Assembly: GCA_963556495.2 (NCBI GenBank)
Contig: OY747703.1
Coordinates: 29,611,796 to 29,675,795 of the forward strand
Direction: 5' to 3'
DNA length: 64,000 nucleotides
Source of the DNA: Valencia hispanica
Taxonomy: Eukaryota; Chordata; Actinopteri; Cyprinodontiformes; Valenciidae
Shown: positions 1-12,148 of the stretch, one piece after another
How positions within the stretch are numbered: position 1 is the stretch's first letter
How the letters are laid out: each line of letters starts with the position of its first letter
Position numbers and translations under genes: made by a program
Notes under the pieces: generated by a model
What the model saw: the letters and a program-made list of their open reading frames with translations, nothing else
Databases searched by the model: none
Told to the model about the DNA's origin: nothing

Positions 1-172
1 AGAGAGACCAATTAACCTAACAGTTATGTTTTTTAGAATGTGGGAGGAAGCCGGAAACACGCATACACAAGGAGAACATGCAAACCCCAAAGAACCCAGG
101 CCGGGATTCTAACTCAGGATCATCTTGCTGCAAAGCAACAGTGCTACCAACTGCGCCACTGTGCAGCCATAT
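1..172 (-). repeat. tRNA-derived SINE fragment (DANA/Mermaid-like)
   Basis: On the minus strand this begins with a tRNA-like head containing A-box-like and B-box-like motifs (GCGCAGTTGGTAGCACTG, then a degenerate GTTCGAATCC-type box). The usual teleost SINE body follows: a gene-like TTTGCATGTTCTCC segment and a GGAAGCCGG/TCCTCCCACA segment. It matches the right half of the complete SINE at 32843-33209 and is cut off by the window edge. The family name is from memory of teleost SINEs; the relationship to the other copy is visible directly. Confidence 0.75.
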
Positions 173-2104
173 TTTAACATTTCTCAAGACTATTATGTAA
201 AACAGAAGGAATATTATCAATGCTAATGACTCAATGGAGTTCTATTTTATTTTTTAAAGGACCCTGATCGATTCCATGGTTTTGTTGTGCATTTTTGTTT
301 AAATTTTGCATTTCTGCATCAACAAAAAGCCCCCTCACACTTTTTTTCATTCTCTTGATGTGCAACTATTCAGGTGGAGTCACGTTTTCAGAGTATGTTT
401 GGATGTTTGCTGGTGGCAGAGTGGTGGGCCGTGCAGTGACCCTCCTGACCTGCCTGCACTGTTGAATAATAAAAGGCTATTCAGACACTTGCAAGGTGAC
501 AGCATGAAAGGATCTACTACAGGGACACAGGGAGGAAAGCAGGGAGGGCAGGGGGTTGAAAGGGGTTGTAGCAGACATGGCTGGCTTTGTGGGAGGTAAA
601 GGACTCTTTATTATTTCTCTCAGAGTTCTTTGTAACTCTCCTGCTGTACTCTTCTCAAATGTCCTTATCTCATCTAGTGTTTCATCCTAGAAGTCCAGCT
701 TCCACATTTCCCCCCCTCCATTTGAACACATCTGTTTGTTGTCAGGTCAAGCTTAATTTTCTCTCCGGTCCTTATTTGTTCCATCCATCTACCTCCCACT
801 CTTGTTCTTGTTAATCTTTCCATCTTCAACCACATATCTTTTGCTTCTATGTAATCCACTTACTCCTAACAACCTCTCATGTCTTCTTTCTTTATTCCCT
901 GCCACTTTCTCCTTCACCATTCGTTTTTGCCATACTTAAATTATGTGTTTGTCTCTCCCCTCTTTCTCCCTCTCGGCTCCTCCCTTTCTGTCTCATTAGT
1001 GATGCTGTCTACTAAGGAGGTGATTAGCCTGCCTCAGCTCTAATTAAAACACAGAAAGGGAACTAAATGAGACCTGTGATTTGTGGGTTTTTGAGTCCGT
1101 GTGAGCAGATACATGTGTGAACCTGTATTTTACCATTGTGTGTGTGTGCATCTGTACAGTTGGTCTTCACAGTCACTTGGATTTTATATTAGTAGCAAAC
1201 TAGTCAGAGTTGTAGATCTAAAATGGAATTAACATTTAAAATGACTTTTCTTTTTTTATCACTGGGAGGTGATTGTTTAAATTAGGAAAGAAGCAAGGGA
1301 GATGCAGTTATAATATGTGAACAGGAAATAAGTCTTTGTTAGCAAAACAAATTAGGAAGCTTATTGATGTTAGTTTTATTCTCCTTGTACCCTAAATTCT
1401 ATTTTGGCTTTGTTCTTAAAGGCTCAGTCAGGGGTTTACGATTTTTACAACTTAAATAGTAATCATTTTAACAGATTCCCTTAAATCTTTTGAGTCAGAT
1501 ACTGTTTCATTACCTGTGGGAACAGTAAAGGAAAGGGGAGAAATAATCTGCACAACGTGTATCTTCGGCCAATATTCAGTCTGTCCTATGTTTGACCATC
1601 ACCATGTTGTGTGGCTCATCCACAAAAAAGGACAGATCAAAATGACAACAAACAATTCTGTAGAGAAGATCATCCAGGACTTGCACACGTCTAGGGTCAG
1701 GAAAAGGACAGTTACAATTTCTGCAGACCTCACACATCCTGGATACAAACTGTTTAGACTTTTGCCTTCCAGTTGCTACTATATAGCACTATTTGCATCT
1801 TCACTACCCCAGGTTTTCTCTCTCAACAATAAACAGTCAAAGTGCCCAGAACAATACCATACATATTTGCACCAATTTAACAATGTGTTTCTCTTTTGTA
1901 AAAACATTGTATGTATACATATATATAAAACAACAAACTTCATCACATACATCACATACATACACACATTTATGTTTAAAATGTCTTCATTGCAAGCAAA
2001 GTGGATCCAAAGTCAAATTTCTTACATGTGTGCACAGACTTAGAATAAAGCTTTACTCTAATCTCTCACAAGAAATCTGATCAAACATATTGAAATATGT
2101 TTTT
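173..2104. other. AT-rich sequence without recognised gene
   Basis: No exon, RNA gene or intact transposon is recognised. The open frames are short and look incidental. Around 1000-1075 there is a compact stretch with a TAATTA homeodomain-type core (CTCTAATTAAAAC) that reads like possible conserved noncoding sequence; this is only an impression. Confidence 0.4.
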
Positions 2105-2158
2105 CTAACATTAAATGTGAAACAGTTGAATAGTATGGATACTTTTGCAAGGCAATGT
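2105..2158. repeat. Tc1-type terminal repeat scrap
   Basis: The stretch ends in ATACTTTTGCAAGGCAATGTA, the same type of outer end seen on the Tc1-like element at 51652-52429 (ATGAATACTTTGGCAAAGC...). Only the last few tens of bases are recognisable, so this is a terminal-repeat remnant without coding sequence. Confidence 0.45.
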
Positions 2159-4021
2159 ACCCATTCCACCTGTCTTACCTGTTTGCATTAGAAAAAAAAC
2201 ATCTGGTTCTTCACTTTCACTGTCTGTCATGTGCCTCCTTGTTACCGTGAGAATAAAAGTCTTTGGTTTCAAATAACAGACATTCTTAAAAAGGGCTAGA
2301 TATTGACATGATATGAAAGGTGATATAGTGCTTGATTATATCCTCTTACTTTGCTGCTCAAAGGTACTTTTTACCTTTAGGTATTAAAGAGAGATGCTTT
2401 CTAATTATATTTTGAAATTAAGTTTTTTAAATGTGCCCCTACTGACTTTGCGAAACACACAAAGTGAACTCCTTTTCACTTTATCATGACCACAAAAGAC
2501 ACCCTTTATTGCCTTTTGAGGTATCAATGTGGACATTTTAAAAGGCCATAGTTGTTACAGCTTACTTGACACTGTTCCCCGGCTAATTTTTCCAAATTTT
2601 TACATTTTAATACTCATCCTTTCTTCCTAGTGGTACATTTATGTAGGCTTGTTTCTGGTGGATCTGTGTCTTGTGGTAAGAATATCAAAGATGATGTTGC
2701 ACGGTGTCAGCGTTTAGACCTTTTCTCACCTTCGAGCACAAACGCCAAAGGCCAGAGAGACACAGACAGCTCACACCCTGACATCTGATCATATCAGGCC
2801 TGACTGAAATAGGGCATGAGGCTCACCCTGCTGTGAACACACACTTTTGTTGTGAGTGTCTTTGCGAGCAGGTTCGCTTGTTAGTAATAAACAGATACCC
2901 TCAAAGGTCTTTCAGCTACACATCCTTTCACAAAAATCACATAACATTTAGTGATTCAACAACAAAACAGAAAAAATAAAACTTAGTAAGGAACCGGTAT
3001 GCATGTGTATTATGATCCATTTTAAAACATATAAAATAAGCTCAACTTCAAGGTTTTCAGGGAAACCACACACACTTACATGTTGTTTTCTATGATAAAG
3101 CAGTGTTTGTTGCAAAGTGTTTCAAACCTAATAAAAAGCAGAATAAGTTGTTATAAACTCAGGCATTCATATTTCATACAGATAAACCCTCCGGTTTTTA
3201 TAAATACACTAAACTTAAGTGAAATGAAATTCCACAAGAAACATTTTCTTCACACTTGTGAACAGAGTTGATTTGATGTTCTTGTGTTAGCAACAAATCT
3301 TTCCATTTCTGTTTATTAGTGCAGTCATGCCAAAATCTGAAAAGCCTTTTGTGTATCTTTGAAACTATGGTGCTGTGAAGCATTTTGCTTTACTGAGACA
3401 GCAACCATTTTAATGCATTGATTTTAAGTCCACAGTGCTGCACAGTTTAAGTACAGCTGCTGGAAATCAACTGGTCAATATCACCTTGCCACTGTGGTCT
3501 GATTCTGATATAATGATTACATAATACCTAATCACCTAATATGAACAAAAATAATATTTTCCAGAATCTATGACTCTCTAATCACTCCTCGATTTCTTTT
3601 AACAAACTTTCTTGATAATGTTTTCGGTTTCTTAGTTTCAGACCTCCTGCACATCTCATCTTCCACAAATGAATATTTATAGCCCAATTTGAAATTGTAT
3701 TGTAAAGTAACACTAAAGCTCTCAAGTCAGAGGGTGAAAAGCTGTTTTGACATATTTTCATTGGGTAATAATCCACTCCAAACCAACAAAAATCCCCATC
3801 GTGAAAACAGACTATGACCCTCACCTAACTAATGACATCACACTTTCTAGATCTCAGTGCCAGATGAAATACAATGAACCACAACATGTTACTCCAATGT
3901 CTAAAACCCTTAGTGGGTACAGTGCTAGAACATTTCTGAGTTCTTGTTAAGATACAATATTATAGTGTTGATTGAGGAGTCATTTGGAAAAGGTGTCCAA
4001 TGCAAGGTGATTACTGTTGTA
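2159..4021. other. AT-rich sequence without recognised gene
   Basis: Nothing beyond short spurious open frames is seen. It has no microsatellite of note and no terminal repeats that I could pair. Confidence 0.4.
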
Positions 4022-4305
4022 GTTTAATTGTTCAATTCAATTAAATTGATTTCAATTCAGTTTATTTATATAGCGCTGATTCACAACAGATGTCATCTCA
4101 AGGCACTTTATAAGAAAAGTCATTTCAATTCAATCATACATACATTCCAATCAGTTTAAAAATGAAGCAGACTCCAACCACAGCAATCCCTCATCCTGAG
4201 CAAGCATGTACGTAGAGACAGTGGACTTGAAAAACTCCCCTTTGACAGAAAGAAACCTCCAGCAGAACATGGCTCAGTACGAGCAGCCATCTATTATTTT
4301 TGATA
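4022..4305 (-). repeat. LINE L2/Maui-type 3' tail
   Basis: On the minus strand the segment ends with a GCGCTATATAAATAAACTG-type polyadenylation/tail signal followed by imperfect AATTGAATTG repeats, the hallmark 3' end of teleost L2-type LINEs. A plus-strand relative lies at 63720-63815. No reverse-transcriptase coding sequence remains, so this is a severely 5'-truncated copy. Confidence 0.6.
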
Positions 4306-4317
4306 TACCGAAAGCCA

Positions 4318-5545
4318 TCCATCCATCCATCCATCTTCCATTAATCCGGGGTTGGGTCACGGGGGCAGCAGCTTAAAGGAGTCATAACCTAGTATTACCT
4401 TGGATACCCATGCTCTATTATAGTCTTTCAGGCCCTTCTAAAGCGGAAAAGTTGAAAAAATTAAACACAGAGCTCCTCTGACCCTTATTTCTGAAGGCAT
4501 TATTGTCTCGCGAGATCTGATGCGATATTTTGGCTGTCGTGGACGGTCATTGGAATAATGCAAATGAGGGGCGCGTTGATTGGTGGCAGGAAGGAGGGGG
4601 GTTGACACCGTAGGTAACGCTTCAGCATATCCTTCCAAAATGACATCATGGCGCAAGTTGTGAATGAACCCGACCTTCAATTGTAACTGCATTCTAGGTC
4701 ATTTGTTGTTTGCAAAGTAGCAGTCTTTACCCGTGTTGTCCTCAAAGCTACTACTCCCGCTAGCATACAACAGCCGCATTAGCAGTTAGCTGCTGTGTGT
4801 TACACACAGTAGAGCAATAAAAACACAACCTTACCGTTTCAATTGTAGGCAAGTCTATGATCGTTGGAATGGCCCCTTTTTCCAAATGGAGCTTCGATGC
4901 CAACTTCGCCTTATATTGTCCCAAATTCGTTAAGGATTCCAGTGTGAAATCTTTAGCACAGACACCTAAACCAGTGGGAAGGGCTGTAGGAACCGCGTCA
5001 TTAAAAATGTATTTAATCTACAGGTCCCTGCTAGCTTGGTCCGTTCTTGGGAGAGAACAAATATTTCCATGTTGATTCTGCCAGTCAACAGCAGAGCAAC
5101 TCACGTGTGCACTACGTTTCTGCATCTTTCACGGTCGAGTTCGTACTTCGAATCGGAATTCAGTAATGGGAGAGGGGCAGGGCGGGCTTCCTGTTGCATA
5201 GGTCTACGGTGTCCATATATGGTATATCCTGCGCCGACTTGACATCAAGTCGGCCAGAACTTAACATCATGCATTTGAGTGTGCGTGCACGTGTGCTGGT
5301 TGACGAACCAAAGGGTAAACAAACGCTTCAATTTTAAATATCGGCTTCCCGGCCAGTGTATAATCGTTAGGCAATCATAACATACATTTTTTCTTGTGGA
5401 AAAGTGAAAATTACATGTCATGACTCCTTTAAGCAAAAAGACCCAGAATTCCCTCTCCACAGCTACTTGGGAGGAATCCCAAGGCGTTCCCAGGCCAGTC
5501 GAGAAACATAGCCCCTCCAGCGTGTCCTGGGTCTTCCACTGGGAA
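4318..5545 (-). mobile_element. RTE-type LINE 3' end, split by a MITE
   Basis: 4318-4372 and 5433-5545 together match the 3' end of the RTE-type LINE at 54724-54905, including the CCATCC tail, the GGGTCGGGTCGCGGGGGCAG-like segment, the GGGAGGAATCCCAA segment and the CCAGCGTGTCCTGGG segment. The two parts are separated by the 1052-bp TTAA element at 4377-5428. In the unbroken relative the same place reads GCTTAAGCA with one TTAA. The fragment is 5'-truncated and holds only the last few dozen codons plus the tail. Confidence 0.8.
4377..5428. mobile_element. TTAA-target non-autonomous DNA transposon (piggyBac-like MITE)
   Basis: Terminal inverted repeats AGGAGTCATAAC (left) and GTCATGACTCCT (right) are flanked on both sides by TTAA (4373-4376 and 5429-5432). 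The empty site is represented by the related LINE at 54776-54790, which has a single TTAA at the equivalent position, so TTAA is the duplicated target. TTAA duplication is characteristic of the piggyBac superfamily, although the termini do not begin with the usual CCC. No transposase is seen in 1052 bp. The inside contains a CpG-rich block near 4500-4600. Confidence 0.8.
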
Positions 5546-5639
5546 GCTCAACTGAAAAGAAATGGTCCAAACACAATTGAAGTTCTACAGTTCCCTCCAA
5601 TACTGCCTCACTTACTGAGAGAGAAATAACCATGTTTGT

Positions 5640-6400
5640 GAGGATGCCAGTGATATTTAATTTTAAAAGAATAAATTTGATTTATGAAGAATCCCATAAA
5701 GTCATCACTACTGAGAGCAGGGGGAATAGCTGGCTCAACAGAGCTCTGTGTAAGTTTGGCAACTGTACTAAAAAGAAACCTAGGATTGTTCTTGCTTACC
5801 TCTGTTAATGATGAAAAATATGCTGTTCTAGCTTGTGGAATTGTCTTTTTATACAGCAGTAGACTATTTGTCCAGGTTAAATAGGAATCCTCTAGGTGTG
5901 TAGAGCACCATTTCCTCTCAAATTTCCTAGTATTCTGCTTTAAAGTGCCTAGCTTTTAAACCAGGGAGCCAACCTCCTATGGCTAATTACCCTATTTTTT
6001 AAGGGGACTACACTGTCTAATACCAGATGCAATAAGGAAATAACGCTATGAAGCAGACCATCAATTTCCGAAGGGTTAGAGATGAAAATGCTGCAGCGGA
6101 GGGTAGTGAGGAAAGTAACACTGAGGAAAGTAAGAATGAAACAGATTCTTTAAAACTTGTTAAAGCATTGCCAGATAAAGCTCTACTATAATAAAATTTA
6201 CTTTCAGGTTTGGGATGGTCGGTTAAAATAAATTCAAAAGTTATGAAAAAATGGTCAGACACAACAGGGTTATGCGGGAGGTCTGGTATTTCCTCACTCT
6301 CTATGCTGTATGTCAGTACAAGGTCCAAAGTGTGTCGACCCAAGTAGGTGGTTCCAGCACTTTTTTGAGTTAAAGCTGCAGTCCGGAGAATATATTTATG
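5640..6400 (-). pseudogene. L2-like LINE ORF2 fragment (endonuclease end and linker)
   Basis: Read on the minus strand, this encodes the end of an apurinic-type endonuclease domain: HTLDLVLTYSIE, then VVSDHFFITFEF (the SDH motif), then KPESKFYYSRALSGN. Further on is a degenerate equivalent of the NPRFLF-type linker before the reverse transcriptase. Stops and frame changes interrupt it. The preceding part of the endonuclease (GDFN motif) is at 11880-12010, also on the minus strand, so one LINE copy has been split by about 5.4 kb of insert that includes the sense L2. The family belongs to the CR1/L2 group but differs from the inserted L2. Confidence 0.75.
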
Positions 6401-6906
6401 TAACAAAATTTTATAAATCTTTAAATGATTGTGGGGTTCAATACTATGATAAATGCTCCACAACACTTATTTTTCTGAATCCCACCTTCCTCCCGTAGAC
6501 CCCTATGCGTTTCACAGTGTTTTTTTATCAAAATTTTGTTAGCCAATAGAATTCGAGTTTCCACATTGTCTGCTGTCAATCAACTTGCATGCAGATCGCG
6601 CAAACATGTGAATGTGGGGCCGCACACACAGACCACTCCGTTTCTTCCCGTTTACAGCCGCCATATTGTGAGAGAGCATCAGTCATGCAGAAGTTGCTCA
6701 CCTCCGGAATGTCCATAGCAAAAATACAATCGGGTGGTGCTCAACACCCGAGAGAGACTTGCCAACTTCGGCTCCCTAACAAACACGGTTTTAACTGGTT
6801 TTAAATCGTTTTTGATGACTGGTTTTAACCGATTTTAACACCACTGACTTTTTAGCAACTTATTTTTACGTTTTTAATCCGAGCACGGACTACTTTATAT
6901 TTCGTC

Positions 6907-8217
6907 ATGCCTTCACTCACCTGCACCCCGGGTTGTGATGGCTGTTTTAAATTAACACAGAAAGTTCTAGAGCTGGAGCAGAGGATCTCCACGCTCCATC
7001 ACATCCAGGATCATGAGCGCGACGTGGACATCATCTTCAGCCGGACTTTTGCCGCCGCCAACAGTGCTCAGCTGGCGGACACAATTCCCTGCCAGCCCGG
7101 TGAAGCTGCGGAGGGGGAATCCATCGCTGGACTCGGACTGCTGAACGCCGGAGGAGCAACAACAACTGCAGAGGAGGACTGCTGGTTCCATCTGGGGGCT
7201 AAGCCAAAAGCCCCCATCAGCTCAACACCGGTGCTTCAGGGTGCCTGGTCCATGGTCGCGGTGGGGGGTCCCGGAGCAGCCACCACCGCTCCCGGAGCAG
7301 CCACCACCGCTCTCCTTCACCCGGCCTACCAGTGTCAAACCGCTTCGGTGCCCCGGAGCACGACTTTCCTCCTCTGACTGTCCCTCCGGCCGTCCTGAAA
7401 CACCGCAGCTCCGCAGGACTGCCGCCCATCCCCTCCCAGCAGCTGGACTCCCGCAGCCCTCCACGTCGCGCTAAACCCAGGACTCGCTGAGGAGCGCTCA
7501 ACTACACCCCGAACCCACGGAACGAGCCCTCGGCGCAGACTACACATCGCTGCAGTCCTGGGGAAGCTAATCCGCCCAACATCCAGCAGGTCCTGCACCG
7601 TGAACGATCCTCTGCCCAGCATCAACTTGTAGACCAGCCGCCCACCACGCTCATCATTGGAGACTCTATTATCAGGAATGTTAGGATGAGAGGAGCCCTC
7701 ACACTGTGTTTTCCTGGAGCCACCATAAAGGATATTACTGAACAGATCCTGGACCATATCCAACATCACCCATCTGTGAGTAGAATTATTATTCACGCTG
7801 GAACCAACGACATTCGTAAACAGCAGTCTGAACTCCTGAAGCTGGATTTTATTCATTTGTTTAATCTTTTAAAATACACACGTGTCTGTTTTTATTTCTG
7901 GCCCCACCCCCACTGTTGGCAGAGGTATTGGTCATTTTAGCAGACATTTATCTCTTAACACCTGGCTTTCCTCTGCTACCGTGATGCACAATATTGGTTT
8001 TATAGACAATTTTAACATTTTCTGGGGCAGGAGTCAATTGCTTGATCCAGATGGACTACATCTTAATAGACAGGGTGCCCGCATGCTGGCAATGAGCCTG
8101 GCATGCCTTCGCCCCCCCCCTGTCTACCACACCAGCCCCAGCTGCACCTGCCCTCTTTGCCCCTTCTGCCACATCCTGATGTGCAGCTGGTCCCTGCTCC
8201 TACGAACTCAGTTCTGA
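6907..8217 (+). pseudogene. L2 LINE ORF1 with SGNH-esterase domain, frameshifted
   Basis: In CR1/L2 elements ORF1 is an RNA-binding/esterase protein that accompanies the retrotransposition complex. The first part (frame 1, 6907-7377) starts with a Cys-containing segment (CTPGCDGCFKL) followed by a short heptad-like stretch (KVLELEQRISTL), a probable coiled coil. After a proline-rich linker the SGNH domain appears in another frame: block I TLIIGDSIIRNVRM near 7650, block III HAGTNDIR near 7797 and block V DGLHLNRQGARM near 8050, which returns to frame 1. All three esterase blocks (GDSI Ser, GTND Asn, DxxH) survive, but at least two frame changes separate them, so no single protein can be made. 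Confidence 0.8.
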
Positions 8218-8401
8218 TATTAACAGTAATTCACATATCGGACTTGGACCTTGCCCTAAATCATCTATACCCGTTATTATCAGCAGAGAGCGGACAAATA
8301 ATAAAAAACGTAGCAAATGCAACTCTAAAAATCTCAAACAGTTACCAAAAGTCCTACCCCCAGTAAATCATACAGTCACTCCATCTCCAACCACTATTAA
8401 T

Positions 8402-11176
8402 ATGGCACTTTTAAATGTTCGCTCTCTGCTGAATAAAACTTTTATAATAAATGACCTAATTTTAGATCATAATATACATTGTTTATTTTTAACAGAAACA
8501 TGGCTGAGTACAGATGCCCCTGTTGTTCTTACAGAGGCCTCCCCACCAAATTTTAACTTCACTTATTCAACGAGGGGTTGCAAAAGGGGAGGCGGAACTG
8601 CTTTTATTGGTTCATCAACGTTTTCTGCCAAACCTGTTTTATTTGATAGTTTTAATACTTTTGAATATAATGCAACTGTTTTTAAGCACTCCTCAGATTT
8701 TATGTGTCACAGTTTATAGGCCTCCTAAAAAGAGTGCACTTTTTATTCAAGAATTTTCAGAGTTTTTATCAATTTTGTACAACTCCTTGGAAAGGATCAT
8801 TTTAGCTGGTGATTTTAATCTACACATGGATAACCTTTTAGACCCTTTATCAACAGAATTTTTAAATATTTTGAATTATATGGATTTTAGTCAACATGTC
8901 ATGCAGCCAACTCACAACAGAGGACACACCCTGGACTTGGTCATCACGCATGGCCTGTCCACCCGTGTGTCCTCTGTTGTTGACTTGGCTGTCTCTGACC
9001 ATTACTGTGTGTTTTTTAACATCACCAGTTTTATCCAGCAGGAGACCTCTGTGAGAACTGTCAGGAAGCGCCATCTAACCCCTGAAGTGGCTGCAGGTTT
9101 TCTAGAAGTTTTCCAAAAGTTTCCTCCTACTCTCTTACTTGCCCCCTGTGATTTTATCGCCAGTGATTTTAACAGAAGACTTCAGTCCGCTCTTGACCTG
9201 CTGGCTCCACTTAGAGTGAAACGCTCACATTCAAAACTTGCAGCACCATGGAGAAATAACAATCTTAAAAAACTAAAGAGGGACTGCAGGGCATCAGAGA
9301 GAAAATGGAGAAAAAATAAAACCACGATAAACCATCAATTATACACAGAACTTCTCAAATCCTATAATAATGCTGTAAGAAATTCAAGAAATGCTTACTT
9401 TGCAAAATCATATCAGACAATAAAAATAATCCTAAAATTCTTTTTTCCACTATTGATAACATTTTTAACTGTACTACTAATGCATTTCAGAAAGCCCCCT
9501 CAAACAATCTTTGTGAGGAGTTCGCAGACCACTTCAGAGGGAAAGTAGACACCAACAGATGTAATATTTTATCTTCTCAAAGTCACATGGTTTTAGACAA
9601 ATCTGAATGTGTGTCTCTACCAGAGTAAACGCTGGACAGTTTTGTTCTGGTAGAAGCTGGGACTCTTGATAAAGTTTTCTCCTCAGTGAGGCCCACCACA
9701 TGTGTTTTGGACCCGATTCCCACTTCATTTTTTAAGCCATTTTATTAATCTTTTAGGGAGGAGATTTTAACCATGATGAATTGCTCCCTTCAGACAGGGG
9801 TCTTTCCTGCCGCCTTTAAAGGGGCGGTAGTGAAGCCCCTGCTGAAGAAGAGCAATTTAGATTTTAATGATTTTAATAATTTTAGACCAGTATCTAACTT
9901 ACCATTTTTAAGCAAGGTTTTAGAAAAGCTTGTTTTATTTCAACTTAATGATTTTATTAATGAGCACAATGTCCTGGAGAAATTTCAGTCTGGTTTTAGG
10001 GTGAACCACAACACAGAGATGGCCCTTCTGCAGATTTTAAATGATTTTAGAATAAATTATGACGCTCAGAAGGTGACAGTGTTGGTTCTACTGGATCTAA
10101 GCGCTGCCTTTGATACGGTAGACCACACTATTCTTTTAACCCGTTTAAAACAGATCGGCCTCTCTGGTGATGTTCACAAATGGTTTACATCCTATCTCAC
10201 AGACAGGACTTTTATGGTAAGTTTAGATACCTGCTCTTCTAGGGTCCACAGGATTACATGTGGTGTGCCCTAGGGTTCAATTTTAGGCCCAGTGCTTTTT
10301 AACCTTTATATGCTCCCTCTTGGCAGCTTCATCAGGAGACATGGAGTTAACTTTCACAGTTATGCTGATGATACACAGCTGTACATCTCCATGTCTCCCG
10401 ATGACACACGGCCAATGGATGCAATTTTTAACTGCATTTTAGACATTAAATCCTGGATGGCAGATAACTTTCTCCAGCTCAAGCAAGACAAAACTGAAGT
10501 TTTAGTCATCGGTCCTGAGGCTCAGAGAGAGAAACTTTTACCAAAACTACAATCACTGTCTTTTAATCCCTCTTTACAAGTGAAGAACCTGGGCGTGATT
10601 TTTGACTCTGAGCTGACTTTTATTCCTCACATAAAAAATAGCACTAAAATAGGTTTTTATCAACTAAAGAACATCGCCAGAGTCCGCCCCATTCTCTCTC
10701 GGGCCAATACGGAGACACTGATGCATGCTTTTATCTCCAGTAGAATTCATTACTGTAATGCCCTGCTTTCTGGTCTTCCCAAAAAGAGTGTATCAGGTTT
10801 ACAACTACTACAAAATTCAGCAGCACCTGTCCTGACGAAGACCAGGAGGCAGGAGCACATTACACCGGTCTTAAAATCATTGCATTGGCTCCCCGTACAT
10901 TTCAGGATCGACTTTATGGTTTTTAGGTGTCTTAATGGTCTTGGGCCTTCTTATCTCTCTGAACTGCTTTTACCATATTAACCTTCGCGGTCTCTGCGCT
11001 CCTCTGGCAGCCGTCTCCTTGTCACCCCAAAAGTCAGGACACACGGCGAGGCTTCTTTCCAGTTTTATGACCCTCACCTCTGGAACAGGCTGCCAGAGGA
11101 CCTCAGGGCTGCAGAGAATGTTCATGTTTTTAAGAGCAGGCTCAAGACTCACCTTTTTAGCTTAGCTTTTAACTGA
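8402..11176 (+). pseudogene. L2 LINE ORF2: endonuclease plus reverse transcriptase, broken
   Basis: The retrotransposase nicks target DNA and reverse-transcribes LINE RNA. Endonuclease motifs appear in order: LNVRSL (8416), TETWL, then after a frame change near 8700 VYRPPKK, AGDFNLH, HTLDLVITHG and AVSDHYC. Reverse-transcriptase motifs follow: KPLLKKSNLD, FRPVSNLPFLSKVLEK, VLLDLSAAFDTVDH with the first catalytic Asp, and YADDTQLYISM with both catalytic Asp. A TAG at 10271-10273 replaces the Gln expected in the GVPQGS-type motif, and a TAA at 10979-10981 interrupts the C-terminal region, which otherwise runs to TGA at 11174-11176. The 9548-9770 linker is also broken. The catalytic residues are intact, but the ORF is dead. 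Confidence 0.9.
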
Positions 11177-11879
11177 TTATTATTTATTACTGTTTGTTTA
11201 ATTGCTCTGCATGTTTTATATAATTATATTTTTATCAGTTTTACTATTTAATCTTAGCACATTAATTTACCGTTTCTTTTTATACTTTAATTTATCTTAA
11301 TCCCCATTCCAGTGTTTCCTCTGTGGGAGCCCTCTGCCCCAGGAGCGGTGGTCGGCTGTGGCTGCCTGGGTGCTCTCCAGGTGGAGCTTGGGTGGAGGTG
11401 GGGGTCTTGGCCTTGCCTCCACAGGGCGCCCTGTGTCTGTGCCTCGGCTGCTGCTGTTAGTCTACCGCTGCCGGGGCAGATGGCTCCTCTGATAGCGTTT
11501 CCTTGCATGGTTCATCTGCACTCGGCCCAATGTCCTGTTTTACTGTTGCTTTTAACTGTGTGTGTGCATGGGAGACGGGTTGGGGGGAGGGGGGTATAAC
11601 TGTGACCATGCTTTTAAATCTGTGGGGGAGGGAAGGGAAGGTGGTTTTATGTGGGGTCATTTTAATCTGTAAAGCACTTTGTGATGCAACTTCTTGTATG
11701 AAAAGCGCTTTATAAATAAAGTTTGATTTTATTTGATTTTATTTGAACAGTGCTTACTGGTTACTTCTTTGACTCGCTGTGTCGCCACAGATGATGCGCA
11801 TGCACAACTGCTGCGGTAGGGCTGGAGGGAGGGAAGGGGGAAGTGTTTTGGGAGGGGCCTTGGTACGTCAGATCCAGAA

Positions 11880-12010
11880 AATCTCTCTCCCTCAAATACT
11901 GACTAATTGAGTCTAATATAGCATTAAAAGGTGGGCTTTCAGTGTCAGCATAAACATTAAAATCCCCTACTGTAATGACCTTATCAGTATGTAATATTTA
12001 AGCTAACTTA
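11880..12010 (-). pseudogene. L2-like LINE endonuclease fragment (other half of split copy)
   Basis: The minus strand encodes VITVGDFNVYADTESPP followed by AILDSISQYL. GDFN is the catalytic endonuclease motif of LINE ORF2. The continuation of this domain is at 5640-6400 on the same strand, in the right order if the 6.4-11.9 kb insert is removed. The fragment has no tail or start of its own. Confidence 0.7.
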
Positions 12011-12148
12011 GCCAGAGAGATCTTACCACACCAAGAAAAACCATGTGAAACACAGAGTTCCCAAAACGTAGTACACCAACAGAAATAATATTTTACCATA
12101 CTTGTGTGTTAAAATAACTTAGAAAGGTCTCAGCACAGAGAAAACTAG

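Larger units (their letters stand above)
6485..11745 (+). mobile_element. nearly full-length L2/Maui-type LINE
   Basis: A two-ORF non-LTR retrotransposon: 5' region, ORF1 with an SGNH-esterase domain (6907-8217), ORF2 with endonuclease and reverse transcriptase (8402-11176), a 3' UTR with a G-rich block (11310-11640), and the tail AAAGCGCTTTATAAATAAAG followed by GATTTTATTT repeats. About 5.2 kb is the expected length for a full L2 copy. The left boundary is not resolved and is placed by where antisense LINE similarity stops; 11746-11879 is not assigned. Premature stops and frameshifts show it is inactive. Two other tails of the same family lie at 14605-14784 and 58640-58768. Confidence 0.85.

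Noticed and set aside
1516..2043. 175-codon open frame
   Set aside because: No recognisable motif; low-complexity stretches of Tyr, Ile and Thr reflect AT-rich and CATACA-type sequence.
7217..7501. minus-strand Gly/Arg/Ser-rich open frames
   Set aside because: They are shadows of the GC-rich ORF1 linker of the plus-strand L2.
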